64,000 bases of DNA, taken from the NCBI RefSeq assembly GCF_029504395.1, contig NZ_JAQFIF010000007.1, positions 62,001 to 126,000 of the forward strand, written 5' to 3'. How positions within the stretch are numbered: the first letter of the stretch is position 1; each line of letters opens with the position of its first letter. Positions 58,179 to 64,000 of the stretch are shown in pieces. The notes below the pieces were generated by a model. That model worked only from the letters and a program-made list of their open reading frames with translations. It did no database searches and was not told where the DNA came from. The position numbers and the translations under genes are program-made. The stretch comes from Arthrobacter sp. ES3-54 (GTDB lineage Bacteria; Actinomycetota; Actinomycetes; Actinomycetales; Micrococcaceae).

Positions 58179-59719
58179 AGGGTTCCTCCTGCGGAAGACG
58201 TGGCGGCGTGCATGACGGATTCGGGATTCGCATCGGCACGGTCGAGTTCGGCGGTGATCCGGCCTTCGCGCATGACCAGGACGCGGTCTGCCATGCCGAG
58301 GACCTCGGGCAGTTCGGAGGAGATCATCAGGATCGCGATCCCGCGCCCGGCGAGGTCCGAAATGAGCCGGTGGACCTCGCTCTTGGTGCCGACGTCGATG
58401 CCGCGGGTTGGCTCGTCGATGATCAGCAGCCGCGGGTCCGTGGCCAGCCACTTGGCGAGCACCACCTTTTGCTGGTTGCCGCCGGAGAGCGTGGAGACGG
58501 CGTGCTCCTGCGAGCCGGTCTTGACCTGGAGCCGATTGCTCCAGTCCTGGGCGGCGCGCCGCTCGGCGGCACCGTTGATCAGACCCGCCGTCGTGAACTT
58601 GTTGCGCAGCGTGAGCGTGACGTTCCGGGCCACGGACAGATCCATCACCAGGCCCTGCTTGCGGCGGTCCTCCGGGACAAAGCCCATGCCGGCGGTGATG
58701 GCCACCTGGGGATCCCGGGGCTTGAGCTTGCGACCGTCGAAGGTGATGGCGCCAGCGTCGTAGGGATCGATTCCGAACACGGCACGGGCCACCTCGGTGC
58801 GGCCGGCGCCGACGAGGCCGGCCAAGGCAACGATTTCCCCGGCGCGGACCTCGAAGTTGATGTCGCGGAACACTCCGGCGCGGCTGAGACCGTCCACTTT
58901 CAGGACCACGTCGCCGATCTCGGCAGGCGTCTTGGGGAACAGGGCGCCAATGTCGCGGCCCACCATCTCGCGAACGATCTGCTCGACGGTGACGTCGGCG
59001 GTCCGGTGGGTGGAGATGTACCGGCCGTCCCGCATGACTGTGATGCGGTCGCACAGGTCAAAGACCTCATCGAAACGGTGCGAAATGAAGAGGATGCCGG
59101 TCCCGCGGTCCCGGAGGCTCCGGGCGACGGCGAACAGCCGTTCCACCTCGACGCCGCTGAGGGCAGCGGTGGGCTCGTCCATCACCAGGACTTTGGCGTC
59201 CAGCGAAATGGCTTTGGCGATTTCAATGATCTGCTGGTCCGCGATGGACAGGCCCTCGGCGATGCGGGTCGGGTCGATTGGAACGCCAAGGCGTTCGAAC
59301 AGCTTGTGCGCTTCCCTGACCATCGTCGCCTTGCTGATGAGCCCGAAGCGGCCCTTGGGCTGGCGGCCAATGAAGATGTTCTCTGCGACGCTCAGGTCCG
59401 GAAAGAGTGTGGGTTCCTGGTAGATGACGGAAATTCCAGCATCCTTGCTCTCGGCAACGTTGCGGAACTGGACGCTCTGGCCCGCCACCCGGAAGTCGCC
59501 GGAATCAGGGTGGTGCAGGCCTGCGAGGATTTTCACCAGCGTGGACTTGCCGGCACCGTTCTCCCCGACCAGCGCGTGGATTTCACCAGCCTCGATGTTG
59601 ATGGTTCCATCGGCCAGGGCGACCACCGGGCCAAAGGTCTTGGCTGCGTGAGAGAGCGAGAGAACCGGAACCGGCTCCCCCTCAGAGGGGCCAGACCGGG
59701 AACTGTATGTCTGCTGCAT
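58175..59719 (-). CDS. rhaT: Rhamnose ABC transporter ATP-binding protein
   Basis: The 514-residue protein has two fused ABC ATPase domains as in RbsA/RhaT. Domain 1 (about 20-250) has Walker A GENGAGKST and Walker B LVMDEPTAAL. Domain 2 (about 265-500) has a degenerate Walker A region (GLVGAGRTE) with an intact signature LSGGNQQKV and Walker B LLIIDEPTRG. ATG 59719 is chosen; the longer frame to 59803 runs through a 15-base tandem repeat that lies in the leader. It is the first gene of the rhamnose operon, controlled by the divergent LacI regulator. Confidence 0.93.
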   Translation of the reverse strand: MQQTYSSRSGPSEGEPVPVLSLSHAAKTFGPVVALADGTINIEAGEIHALVGENGAGKSTLVKILAGLHHPDSGDFRVAGQSVQFRNVAESKDAGISVIYQEPTLFPDLSVAENIFIGRQPKGRFGLISKATMVREAHKLFERLGVPIDPTRIAEGLSIADQQIIEIAKAISLDAKVLVMDEPTAALSGVEVERLFAVARSLRDRGTGILFISHRFDEVFDLCDRITVMRDGRYISTHRTADVTVEQIVREMVGRDIGALFPKTPAEIGDVVLKVDGLSRAGVFRDINFEVRAGEIVALAGLVGAGRTEVARAVFGIDPYDAGAITFDGRKLKPRDPQVAITAGMGFVPEDRRKQGLVMDLSVARNVTLTLRNKFTTAGLINGAAERRAAQDWSNRLQVKTGSQEHAVSTLSGGNQQKVVLAKWLATDPRLLIIDEPTRGIDVGTKSEVHRLISDLAGRGIAILMISSELPEVLGMADRVLVMREGRITAELDRADANPESVMHAATSSAGGTL

Positions 59720-59741
59720 AAAATTAACCGCACCTTTGGGG

Positions 59742-59801
59742 CTTAGTGAACGCTGACTCAGTGAACACTTCCTCAGTGAACACTTTCTTTGTGAATGCTG
59801 C
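59742..59801. repeat. Four tandem 15-bp repeats in the rhaT leader
   Basis: Units at 59742, 59757, 59772 and 59787 follow the pattern CTCAGTGAACACTTC; the middle two differ at one base. They lie between the rhaT start codon and the LacI-type operator. They are read as Ser-Leu-Arg/Lys-Cys codons if translation began upstream, but are more likely non-coding. Confidence 0.8.
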
Positions 59802-59803
59802 AA

Positions 59804-59815
59804 TGAATCGTTTCA
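59804..59815. promoter_or_regulatory. LacI-type operator 1 (rha operon side)
   Basis: TGAATCGTTTCA is a 12-base near-palindrome with the central CG and TGAA/TTCA ends of many LacI-family operators. It is 85 bases upstream of the rhaT start and probably binds the divergent regulator RhaR. Confidence 0.6.
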
Positions 59816-59891
59816 TAGCTAGCTGTGATTTGAATCATAGGGTCTTCAAATGGACACGTCAACCGCCGTCAACCATTCGTGACGCGGCTTT

Positions 59892-59905
59892 TTGATTCGT
59901 TTCAA
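59892..59905. promoter_or_regulatory. LacI-type operator 2 (regulator side)
   Basis: TTGATTCGTTTCAA has the symmetric form TTGANNCGNNTCAA and shares ATTCGTTTCA with operator 1, 88 bases away. A weaker palindrome TGATT-TG-AATCA (59826-59837) lies between them. Two sites about eight helical turns apart could allow looping by a dimer of dimers or separate control of both promoters. The whole gap 59720-60008 holds these sites and no gene. Confidence 0.6.
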
Positions 59906-60008
59906 TGAAAGGGTTCAAAATGGGCCCCGGCGGGTATCCTGAAGTGAGTAGTTGGCCGACGGGGCGCCTGCCAAAGGCTGCGCCGCCCACCTTTCAGGAG
60001 CACAGGAA

Positions 60009-61019
60009 ATGGTTTCAGCGAGCGTCAAGGACGTCGCGGCCCTGGCCGGCGTCTCGGTGGGGACGGTCTCCAATGTGCTGAACCGCCCGGAGAAGGTCTC
60101 TGCCGAAGTCACCGGCAGGGTCCAGTCCGCCATCGACAAGCTCGGCTTCGTCCGGAACGACGCCGCGCGGCAGTTGCGCGCGGGCATGAGCCACAGCATC
60201 GGCTTGGTGGTCCTGGACGCCGCGAACCCCTTCTTCTCGGATCTGGCCAGGGGCGCGGAGGACCGCGCCACCGCGGAGAACCTGACGGTCCTCGTCGGCA
60301 ATAGCAACGAGGATGAGGGCCGGGAATCCGCCTACCTGGATCTCTTCGAGCAGCAGCGCGTGCGGGGCGTACTGCTGTCCCCGGTAGGAAATGTGGTCCC
60401 CCGGCTGGAGCAGCTGCGGCGCCGAGGCATCCCGACGGTCCTTGTGGACCGGCAGACAGAGAACATGAGTTTCTCCTCGGTGGCCGTGGATGACCTGGCG
60501 GGCGGGGAGATGGCTGCGGCCCACCTGTTGTCGCTGGGGCGGCGGCGGATCGCGTTTGTTGGCGGCCCGGCCAGCATCCGGCAGGTAGCGGACCGTTTGG
60601 CAGGGGCCCAGAAGGCCATCGACGCCGTTGCGGGTGCAACCCTTGAGGTCATTGCGACGGAATCCCTGACCGTGCTTTCCGGTAGGTCGGCGGGCGAGTC
60701 CATCCGGTCCCGGCCGGAAGCCGAACGCCCGGATGCGATCTTTGCAGCCAACGACCTTTTGGCCATCGGCGTCCTCCAGGGCCTGATGCTCATGGGCGGC
60801 GTGAACGTGCCGAAGGAGATCGCCCTGATCGGCTATGACGACATCGAGTTCGCCGCCGCCGCCGTCGTGCCGCTGTCCTCCATCCGGCAGCCCAGCGCCC
60901 TCATCGGCTCCACTGCACTGGAACTGCTGCTCCGGGAAGCGGCGTCCGAGGACGGCTTTGAACCCACCCAGGTGATATTCCCGCCCGAACTGATAGTGAG
61001 GGCATCAACGCAGGGCTAA
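60009..61019 (+). CDS. rhaR: LacI-family regulator of the rhamnose operon
   Basis: The 336-residue repressor has the LacI helix-turn-helix (about 5-30, VKDVAALAGVSVGTVSNVLNRP) with the hinge, then a PBP-like ligand domain (about 60-330) with DAANPFFSDLARGAED, TVLVDRQ, RRIAFVGGP and DDIEFAAAAVVPLSSIRQP. ATG 60009 has AGGAG-like spacing and begins right before the DNA-binding domain. It is divergent from rhaT and most likely binds the two operators between them, with rhamnose or a derivative as inducer. The symbol is by role; RhaR in enterobacteria is an unrelated AraC protein. Confidence 0.9.
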   Translation: MVSASVKDVAALAGVSVGTVSNVLNRPEKVSAEVTGRVQSAIDKLGFVRNDAARQLRAGMSHSIGLVVLDAANPFFSDLARGAEDRATAENLTVLVGNSNEDEGRESAYLDLFEQQRVRGVLLSPVGNVVPRLEQLRRRGIPTVLVDRQTENMSFSSVAVDDLAGGEMAAAHLLSLGRRRIAFVGGPASIRQVADRLAGAQKAIDAVAGATLEVIATESLTVLSGRSAGESIRSRPEAERPDAIFAANDLLAIGVLQGLMLMGGVNVPKEIALIGYDDIEFAAAAVVPLSSIRQPSALIGSTALELLLREAASEDGFEPTQVIFPPELIVRASTQG

Positions 61020-61030
61020 AAGGAGGCCCG

Positions 61031-61630
61031 ATGGCCAGCACAGACTATGAGTTCCGGACCGTCTGGCGCGTGGCGGGGACGCCGGAAGAGGTCGCAGCCG
61101 TCCTGGGCGAGGCGACTTCCATGCCCCGCTGGTGGCCTTCCGTCTATCTCAGCGCCGAGACCGTGGCCGGCGTCCCGGAGCCGGGGCCCGGGATTCCCCG
61201 TCCCGCACGCCTCCACACCAAAGGCTGGCTGCCCTATACGCTCCGCTGGACCCTCACGGTCACGGAGCCGGTCACGCCCCGCGGCTTTGCCCTCACCGCG
61301 GCCGGCGACCTCAACGGCGCCGGCCGCTGGACCTTCGAGCCGGACGGGCCGGAAACGGTCATCACCTACGACTGGCGCGTCAACGCCACCAAGCCCCTGC
61401 TGCGCCGGCTGAGCTGGCTGCTCAAGCCCGGCTTCGCGGCCAATCACCGCTGGGCGATGGCCCGCGGCCAGGAGAGCCTCGCCCTGGAGCTGCGCCGACG
61501 CAGGGCCACGGCGGGGACCACCCCCCACGGAGCATCCAGCGTTCCACCGCCACCACCGCCCACATTTGCGTGGCTGACCCGGCTCGCAGCCCGCTCTCGC
61601 GCAGCCCACACTCGGGCAGCCCGCAAGTGA
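61031..61630 (+). CDS. SRPBCC-family (polyketide cyclase/START-like) protein
   Basis: The 199-residue protein starts with YEFRTVWRVAGTPEEVAAVLGEATSMPRWWPSVYLSAETV, the usual opening of Bet v1-like SRPBCC domains, and has GRWTFEPDGPETVITYDWRV in the last strands and a long C-terminal helix (HRWAMARGQESLALELRRRR). The hydrophobic pocket should bind a lipid or aromatic compound. A Pro/Ala/Arg-rich tail (about 160-199) is extra. It follows the regulator by 11 bases and may be its read-through partner without a role in rhamnose use. Confidence 0.85.
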   Translation: MASTDYEFRTVWRVAGTPEEVAAVLGEATSMPRWWPSVYLSAETVAGVPEPGPGIPRPARLHTKGWLPYTLRWTLTVTEPVTPRGFALTAAGDLNGAGRWTFEPDGPETVITYDWRVNATKPLLRRLSWLLKPGFAANHRWAMARGQESLALELRRRRATAGTTPHGASSVPPPPPPTFAWLTRLAARSRAAHTRAARK

Positions 61631-61769
61631 CTCACACGCGGGCCCCTAGCTTCTGGACGCCTGCACAACAGGACTGCGGTGCCTCATTCACTTGACCATT
61701 GAGGTGACATGCAATCTCACGGTTAGCTGGATCACATCCTCGTTTGTCCGTAACCGTTCAGGAATCCTC

Positions 61770-62015
61770 ATGACATTGCAGAACATCCGGCCCTCGAGCC
61801 GCGCCACAGACTGGGACGACGTCGAGATCGGCGACACCGTCCACCTCCGCCGGGGCGGCTGCCTCGAGCACGCGGGCCGTGTGGACAACCGCACCGCCGA
61901 CGGCGCCGTCGTGTGGGTGGTGTCCAACGCTGGGCACCGGAAACTGTTCCATGTCGCCGACGGCTTCGAACTGAGCGTGGCAGACACCGAAGGAGCCCAC
62001 CATGCTGACAACTGA
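61770..62015 (+). CDS. Small hypothetical protein with a beta-rich domain
   Basis: The 81-residue protein starts at ATG 61770 with AGGA 7 bases upstream; a longer frame from 61692 has no such site. It reads WDDVEIGDTVHLRRGGCLEH, then VVWVVSNAGHRKLFHVADGFEL, a pattern of short strands like a small SH3- or KOW-like barrel. No catalytic motif. It overlaps the next, very small gene by 14 bases, so the two are probably produced together. Function unknown. Confidence 0.7.
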   Translation: MTLQNIRPSSRATDWDDVEIGDTVHLRRGGCLEHAGRVDNRTADGAVVWVVSNAGHRKLFHVADGFELSVADTEGAHHADN

Positions 62016-62148
62016 CCGCCAATCCGCCGTGATGCAGCAGCCGAACGCCGCGTCTCGCATCGCAGCCGGGGCAAACACCTGGGCCGCCGGCCCCGTCTCC
62101 TCCTGCCCGGATGACTGCCACTACTGCTCCGGCCCAGAGACCGACTAG
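62002..62148 (+). CDS. 48-residue Cys-rich peptide (CX3CX2C)
   Basis: ATG 62002 has a strong site AAGGAG six bases upstream and lies inside the end of the preceding gene. The peptide reads MLTTDRQSAVMQQPNAASRI and ends PVSSCPDDCHYCSGPETD. The CPDDCHYC spacing can hold zinc or an Fe-S cluster. It is below usual gene-calling cut-offs. I judge it real from the ribosome-binding site, the overlap and the cysteine motif; homologues would settle it. It might also be a precursor or small regulator. Confidence 0.55.
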   Translation: MLTTDRQSAVMQQPNAASRIAAGANTWAAGPVSSCPDDCHYCSGPETD

Positions 62149-62203
62149 CGGACGGTTCCCCTGCGCCGTGGCCCCAGGGGCACGTAGGAGCTTGACCTCG
62201 GCC

Positions 62204-62231
62204 GATGCCCGGAAATCACAATCCGGGCATC
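62204..62231 (+). terminator. Terminator after the small genes
   Basis: GATGCCCGGA/TCCGGGCATC with an 8-base loop, 55 bases beyond the stop of the Cys-rich peptide and 62 bases before the lipoprotein gene. Confidence 0.65.
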
Positions 62232-62292
62232 AATCTGGCTCCGCCGCCGTGGCATCGTTGACTAAGGCAACGGCGGGCATAATGGTTGAGCC

Positions 62293-62925
62293 ATGACGTC
62301 TCAACGATTGACGCACGCACTGGTTGTGACAACGGCTGCCGCGGCGGCCCTCCTGCTCAGCGGCTGCGGGGGCAGCTCGACGCAGACTCAGTCGGCCACT
62401 TCCCCGCCCACAACGCCGGCCAGCGAAACCAGCCAGCCGGCGACTTCCGACGCCGCAACGGAATCCTCTGCGGCTCGTGCATCCTCGCAGGCGGCCCAGG
62501 CAGGCCCGGCACTGTGCAAGGCCGCAAGCCTGACTGGCACCACCGACTCATCCGGCGGCGGCGCGGCGGGCAGCGTTTACATGCAGCTGATCCTGACCAA
62601 CTCCGGCAAAGAACCCTGCCTGCTGAAGGGCTATGCGGGCGTCTCCCTCACAGCCGGGGCCGACGGTGAGCCGATCGGCGCCCCTGCCACCCGCGACGAG
62701 TCGGCCCCGGTCACCGATGTCCTGCTCGCCCCGGGCGCGGCCGGCACCGCCACGCTGCGATACACCCAGGCCGCCAACTACCCGAACTGCACCAAGACGG
62801 CGGCGGCAGGATTCCGGGTCTACCCGCCGAACGACACCGCCTCGCTGTTCCTCGCGCAGCCGCTGGACGCCTGCGCCAACACGGACATCAATCTGTTGAC
62901 CATCGCAGCTTTCCAGGCCAAGTAA
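62293..62925 (+). CDS. DUF4232-type secreted lipoprotein
   Basis: The 210-residue protein has a lipoprotein signal peptide with lipobox LLLSGC (Cys about residue 25), then a Ser/Thr/Ala/Gln-rich disordered linker (about 27-72), then a beta-sandwich domain (about 73-210) that reads as DUF4232 (YMQLILTNSGKEPCLLKGYAGVSLT). Four Cys residues in that domain (ALCKA, EPCLL, PNCTK, DACAN) probably form two disulfides. The domain is widespread in actinobacterial surface lipoproteins; its role is unknown. The gene is monocistronic. Confidence 0.88.
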   Translation: MTSQRLTHALVVTTAAAAALLLSGCGGSSTQTQSATSPPTTPASETSQPATSDAATESSAARASSQAAQAGPALCKAASLTGTTDSSGGGAAGSVYMQLILTNSGKEPCLLKGYAGVSLTAGADGEPIGAPATRDESAPVTDVLLAPGAAGTATLRYTQAANYPNCTKTAAAGFRVYPPNDTASLFLAQPLDACANTDINLLTIAAFQAK

Positions 62926-63053
62926 CGCCGGGCACCGCGTCTCTGCCACCGCCCGCCACGGTGCTTTCGCCCGTCTGGAGCCGCCAGGGCCCGCCGGGGC
63001 CGGCGTGATCGCGGCCGGCTAATAGTGTCGGCGGGGTAGGGCATGATGGAGGA

Positions 63054-64000
63054 ATGAAGGGGCAGGAGCTCTCCGGAGGCACACTCGAGGCCGACGCCAT
63101 GGACCGGTTCAGCCGGCCGACCCGGGACTGGTTCCTGGGCGCTTTTTCCGCGCCCACCCCGGCCCAGAACGGCGCCTGGAATGCGATCTCCTCCGGTGCG
63201 CACGCCCTCGTCGTCGCCCCCACCGGTTCCGGCAAGACGCTCGCCGCGTTCCTCTGGGCGTTGGACCGGCTGCTCGTTTCCGCCCCCGCCGAGCCCGAGG
63301 CCCTGCCCGGTCTGGATGCGGCGGCCAAGGGCGGCCGCCGGACGGCTGCGGGGGCAAATTCAGCCCAGCGGAAGGCAGCCCAGCGGAAGACCCGCGTGCT
63401 GTACATTTCCCCGCTCAAGGCTCTCGGGGTCGACGTCGAACGCAACCTCCGCGCGCCGCTGATCGGCATCACGCAGACCGCCAAGCGCCTGGACCTGCCA
63501 GCCCCGCTCATCACCGTGGGCGTCCGGTCCGGGGACACGACGGCGTCCGACCGCCGCTCGCTGCTCAGCCACCCACCCGACATCCTCATCACCACCCCGG
63601 AATCCCTTTTCCTGATGCTGACGTCCAAGGCGCGCGAGACCCTCACCGAGGTCGACACGATCATTGTCGACGAGGTCCACGCCGTCGCCGGCACCAAGCG
63701 CGGCGCGCATCTGGCGGTATCGCTGGAACGGCTTGACGCGCTGCTGCCCAAGCCCGCCCAGCGCATCGGGCTGTCGGCCACCGTGGAACCCAAGGAGCTG
63801 GTGGCGCAGTTCCTCGCCGGCTCGGCGCCGGTGGAAATTGTGGCCCCTCCGTCACGGAAGAACTGGGACCTGACCGTCTCTGTCCCCGTGGAGGACATGT
63901 CCGATCTCCAGGGCGCCGCCGGCGCCTTCGACTCCGGTCCGGCCTCCGGGCTCCAGCCGCAGGCGTCCATCTGGCCCCATGTGGAGGAGAAGATCGTGGA
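63054..64000 (+). CDS. Lhr-type DEAD/DEAH helicase (3' end outside window)
   Basis: The start of a large superfamily 2 helicase is open to the end of the window (315 residues seen). It shows a Q-motif-like FLGAFSAPTPAQNGAW, Walker A APTGSGKT (about 56-63), motif Ia YISPLKALGVDVERNL, motif Ib TTPESLF, Walker B DEVHAVAGTKRGAHL and motif III LSATVEP, all in the form seen in Lhr proteins, which run to about 1500 residues and act in DNA repair. ATG 63054 has GGAGG only one or two bases upstream, so ATG 63099 is an alternative start. An Ala/Arg/Lys-rich insertion lies at about residues 87-110. Confidence 0.92.
   Translation, partial: MKGQELSGGTLEADAMDRFSRPTRDWFLGAFSAPTPAQNGAWNAISSGAHALVVAPTGSGKTLAAFLWALDRLLVSAPAEPEALPGLDAAAKGGRRTAAGANSAQRKAAQRKTRVLYISPLKALGVDVERNLRAPLIGITQTAKRLDLPAPLITVGVRSGDTTASDRRSLLSHPPDILITTPESLFLMLTSKARETLTEVDTIIVDEVHAVAGTKRGAHLAVSLERLDALLPKPAQRIGLSATVEPKELVAQFLAGSAPVEIVAPPSRKNWDLTVSVPVEDMSDLQGAAGAFDSGPASGLQPQASIWPHVEEKIV

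Noticed and set aside
57132..59054. Extension of the RhaP frame to 640 residues
   Set aside because: The part upstream of GTG 58178 lies inside the rhaT ATPase in another frame and is Arg-rich without motifs; the GTGA overlap and AGGAGG support the short start.
59742..59801. CRISPR array or N-terminal extension of RhaT made of repeats
   Set aside because: Four adjacent 15-bp units without spacers cannot be CRISPR. A Cys/Ser/Leu/Arg repeat extension is not seen in ABC ATPases and would lack a good ribosome-binding site.
62110..62148. Radical SAM cluster motif (CX3CX2C) in the 48-residue peptide
   Set aside because: The motif spacing fits but the peptide is far too short for the TIM-barrel and lies at the C-terminus, so a radical SAM enzyme is excluded.

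Overview
The window is high-GC DNA with tightly packed, translationally coupled genes and frequent GTG/TTG starts. It encodes actinobacterial hallmarks: GTP-type PckG, an NsrR-like regulator next to hmp, a c-di-AMP riboswitch ahead of a wall hydrolase, and LacI-controlled rha genes. Gene content and style fit the Micrococcaceae, most likely an Arthrobacter or Pseudarthrobacter; this is inference from content, not a database match.

Positions 1-10250 hold the end of a phosphomannomutase gene, an NsrR-like Rrf2 regulator, a large secreted DNRLRE/FN3/phosphoesterase protein, flavohemoglobin Hmp behind a clear NsrR-type palindrome, an FAD oxidoreductase, PEP carboxykinase and tRNA-Arg(ACG). Positions 10330-20300 hold a FadR-type regulator, a lipoamide-dehydrogenase-like flavoprotein, and an operon of an ABC-like pseudo-ATPase, a YhgE/Pip membrane protein and a TetR regulator headed by a TetR-type operator. 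They also hold several small genes (SixA-type phosphatase, dodecin) and an orphan winged-helix protein. Positions 20330-31014 are an envelope region: a repeat-rich membrane protein divergent from a two-component system, a c-di-AMP riboswitch with a transglycosylase-like protein, and a GT2-GtrA protein with two polytopic glycosyltransferases. Positions 31070-38405 are mostly housekeeping (HAD, VOC, upp, PAP2, tadA, AlkX-like) plus an operon of a dehydrogenase, a degenerate pterin-synthase homologue and a GT4 enzyme.

Positions 38533-45180 are accessory. A tRNA-Ser(CGA) gene carries an integrated, decayed phage-like element bounded by a perfect 85-bp direct repeat (38596-38680 and 43145-43229). 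It contains a three-frameshift integrase, phage structural and terminase remnants and small membrane proteins. A second block, up to a third, degenerate copy of the tRNA-Ser terminator near 45125-45178, carries a RibD/DHFR-like reductase and small unknown genes, which suggests stepwise growth of the island.

Positions 45189-61019 are a 12-gene L-rhamnose operon on the minus strand with a divergent LacI regulator. It runs ABC importer, an extra FucI/AraA-type isomerase, mutarotase, isomerase, aldolase-dehydrogenase fusion, kinase and LutABC. The layout predicts rhamnose uptake, cleavage to DHAP and L-lactaldehyde, oxidation to L-lactate, and LutABC oxidation to pyruvate in one transcript. The right end has an SRPBCC protein, two small genes (one a 48-residue Cys-rich peptide), a DUF4232-type lipoprotein and the start of an Lhr-type helicase that runs off the window.
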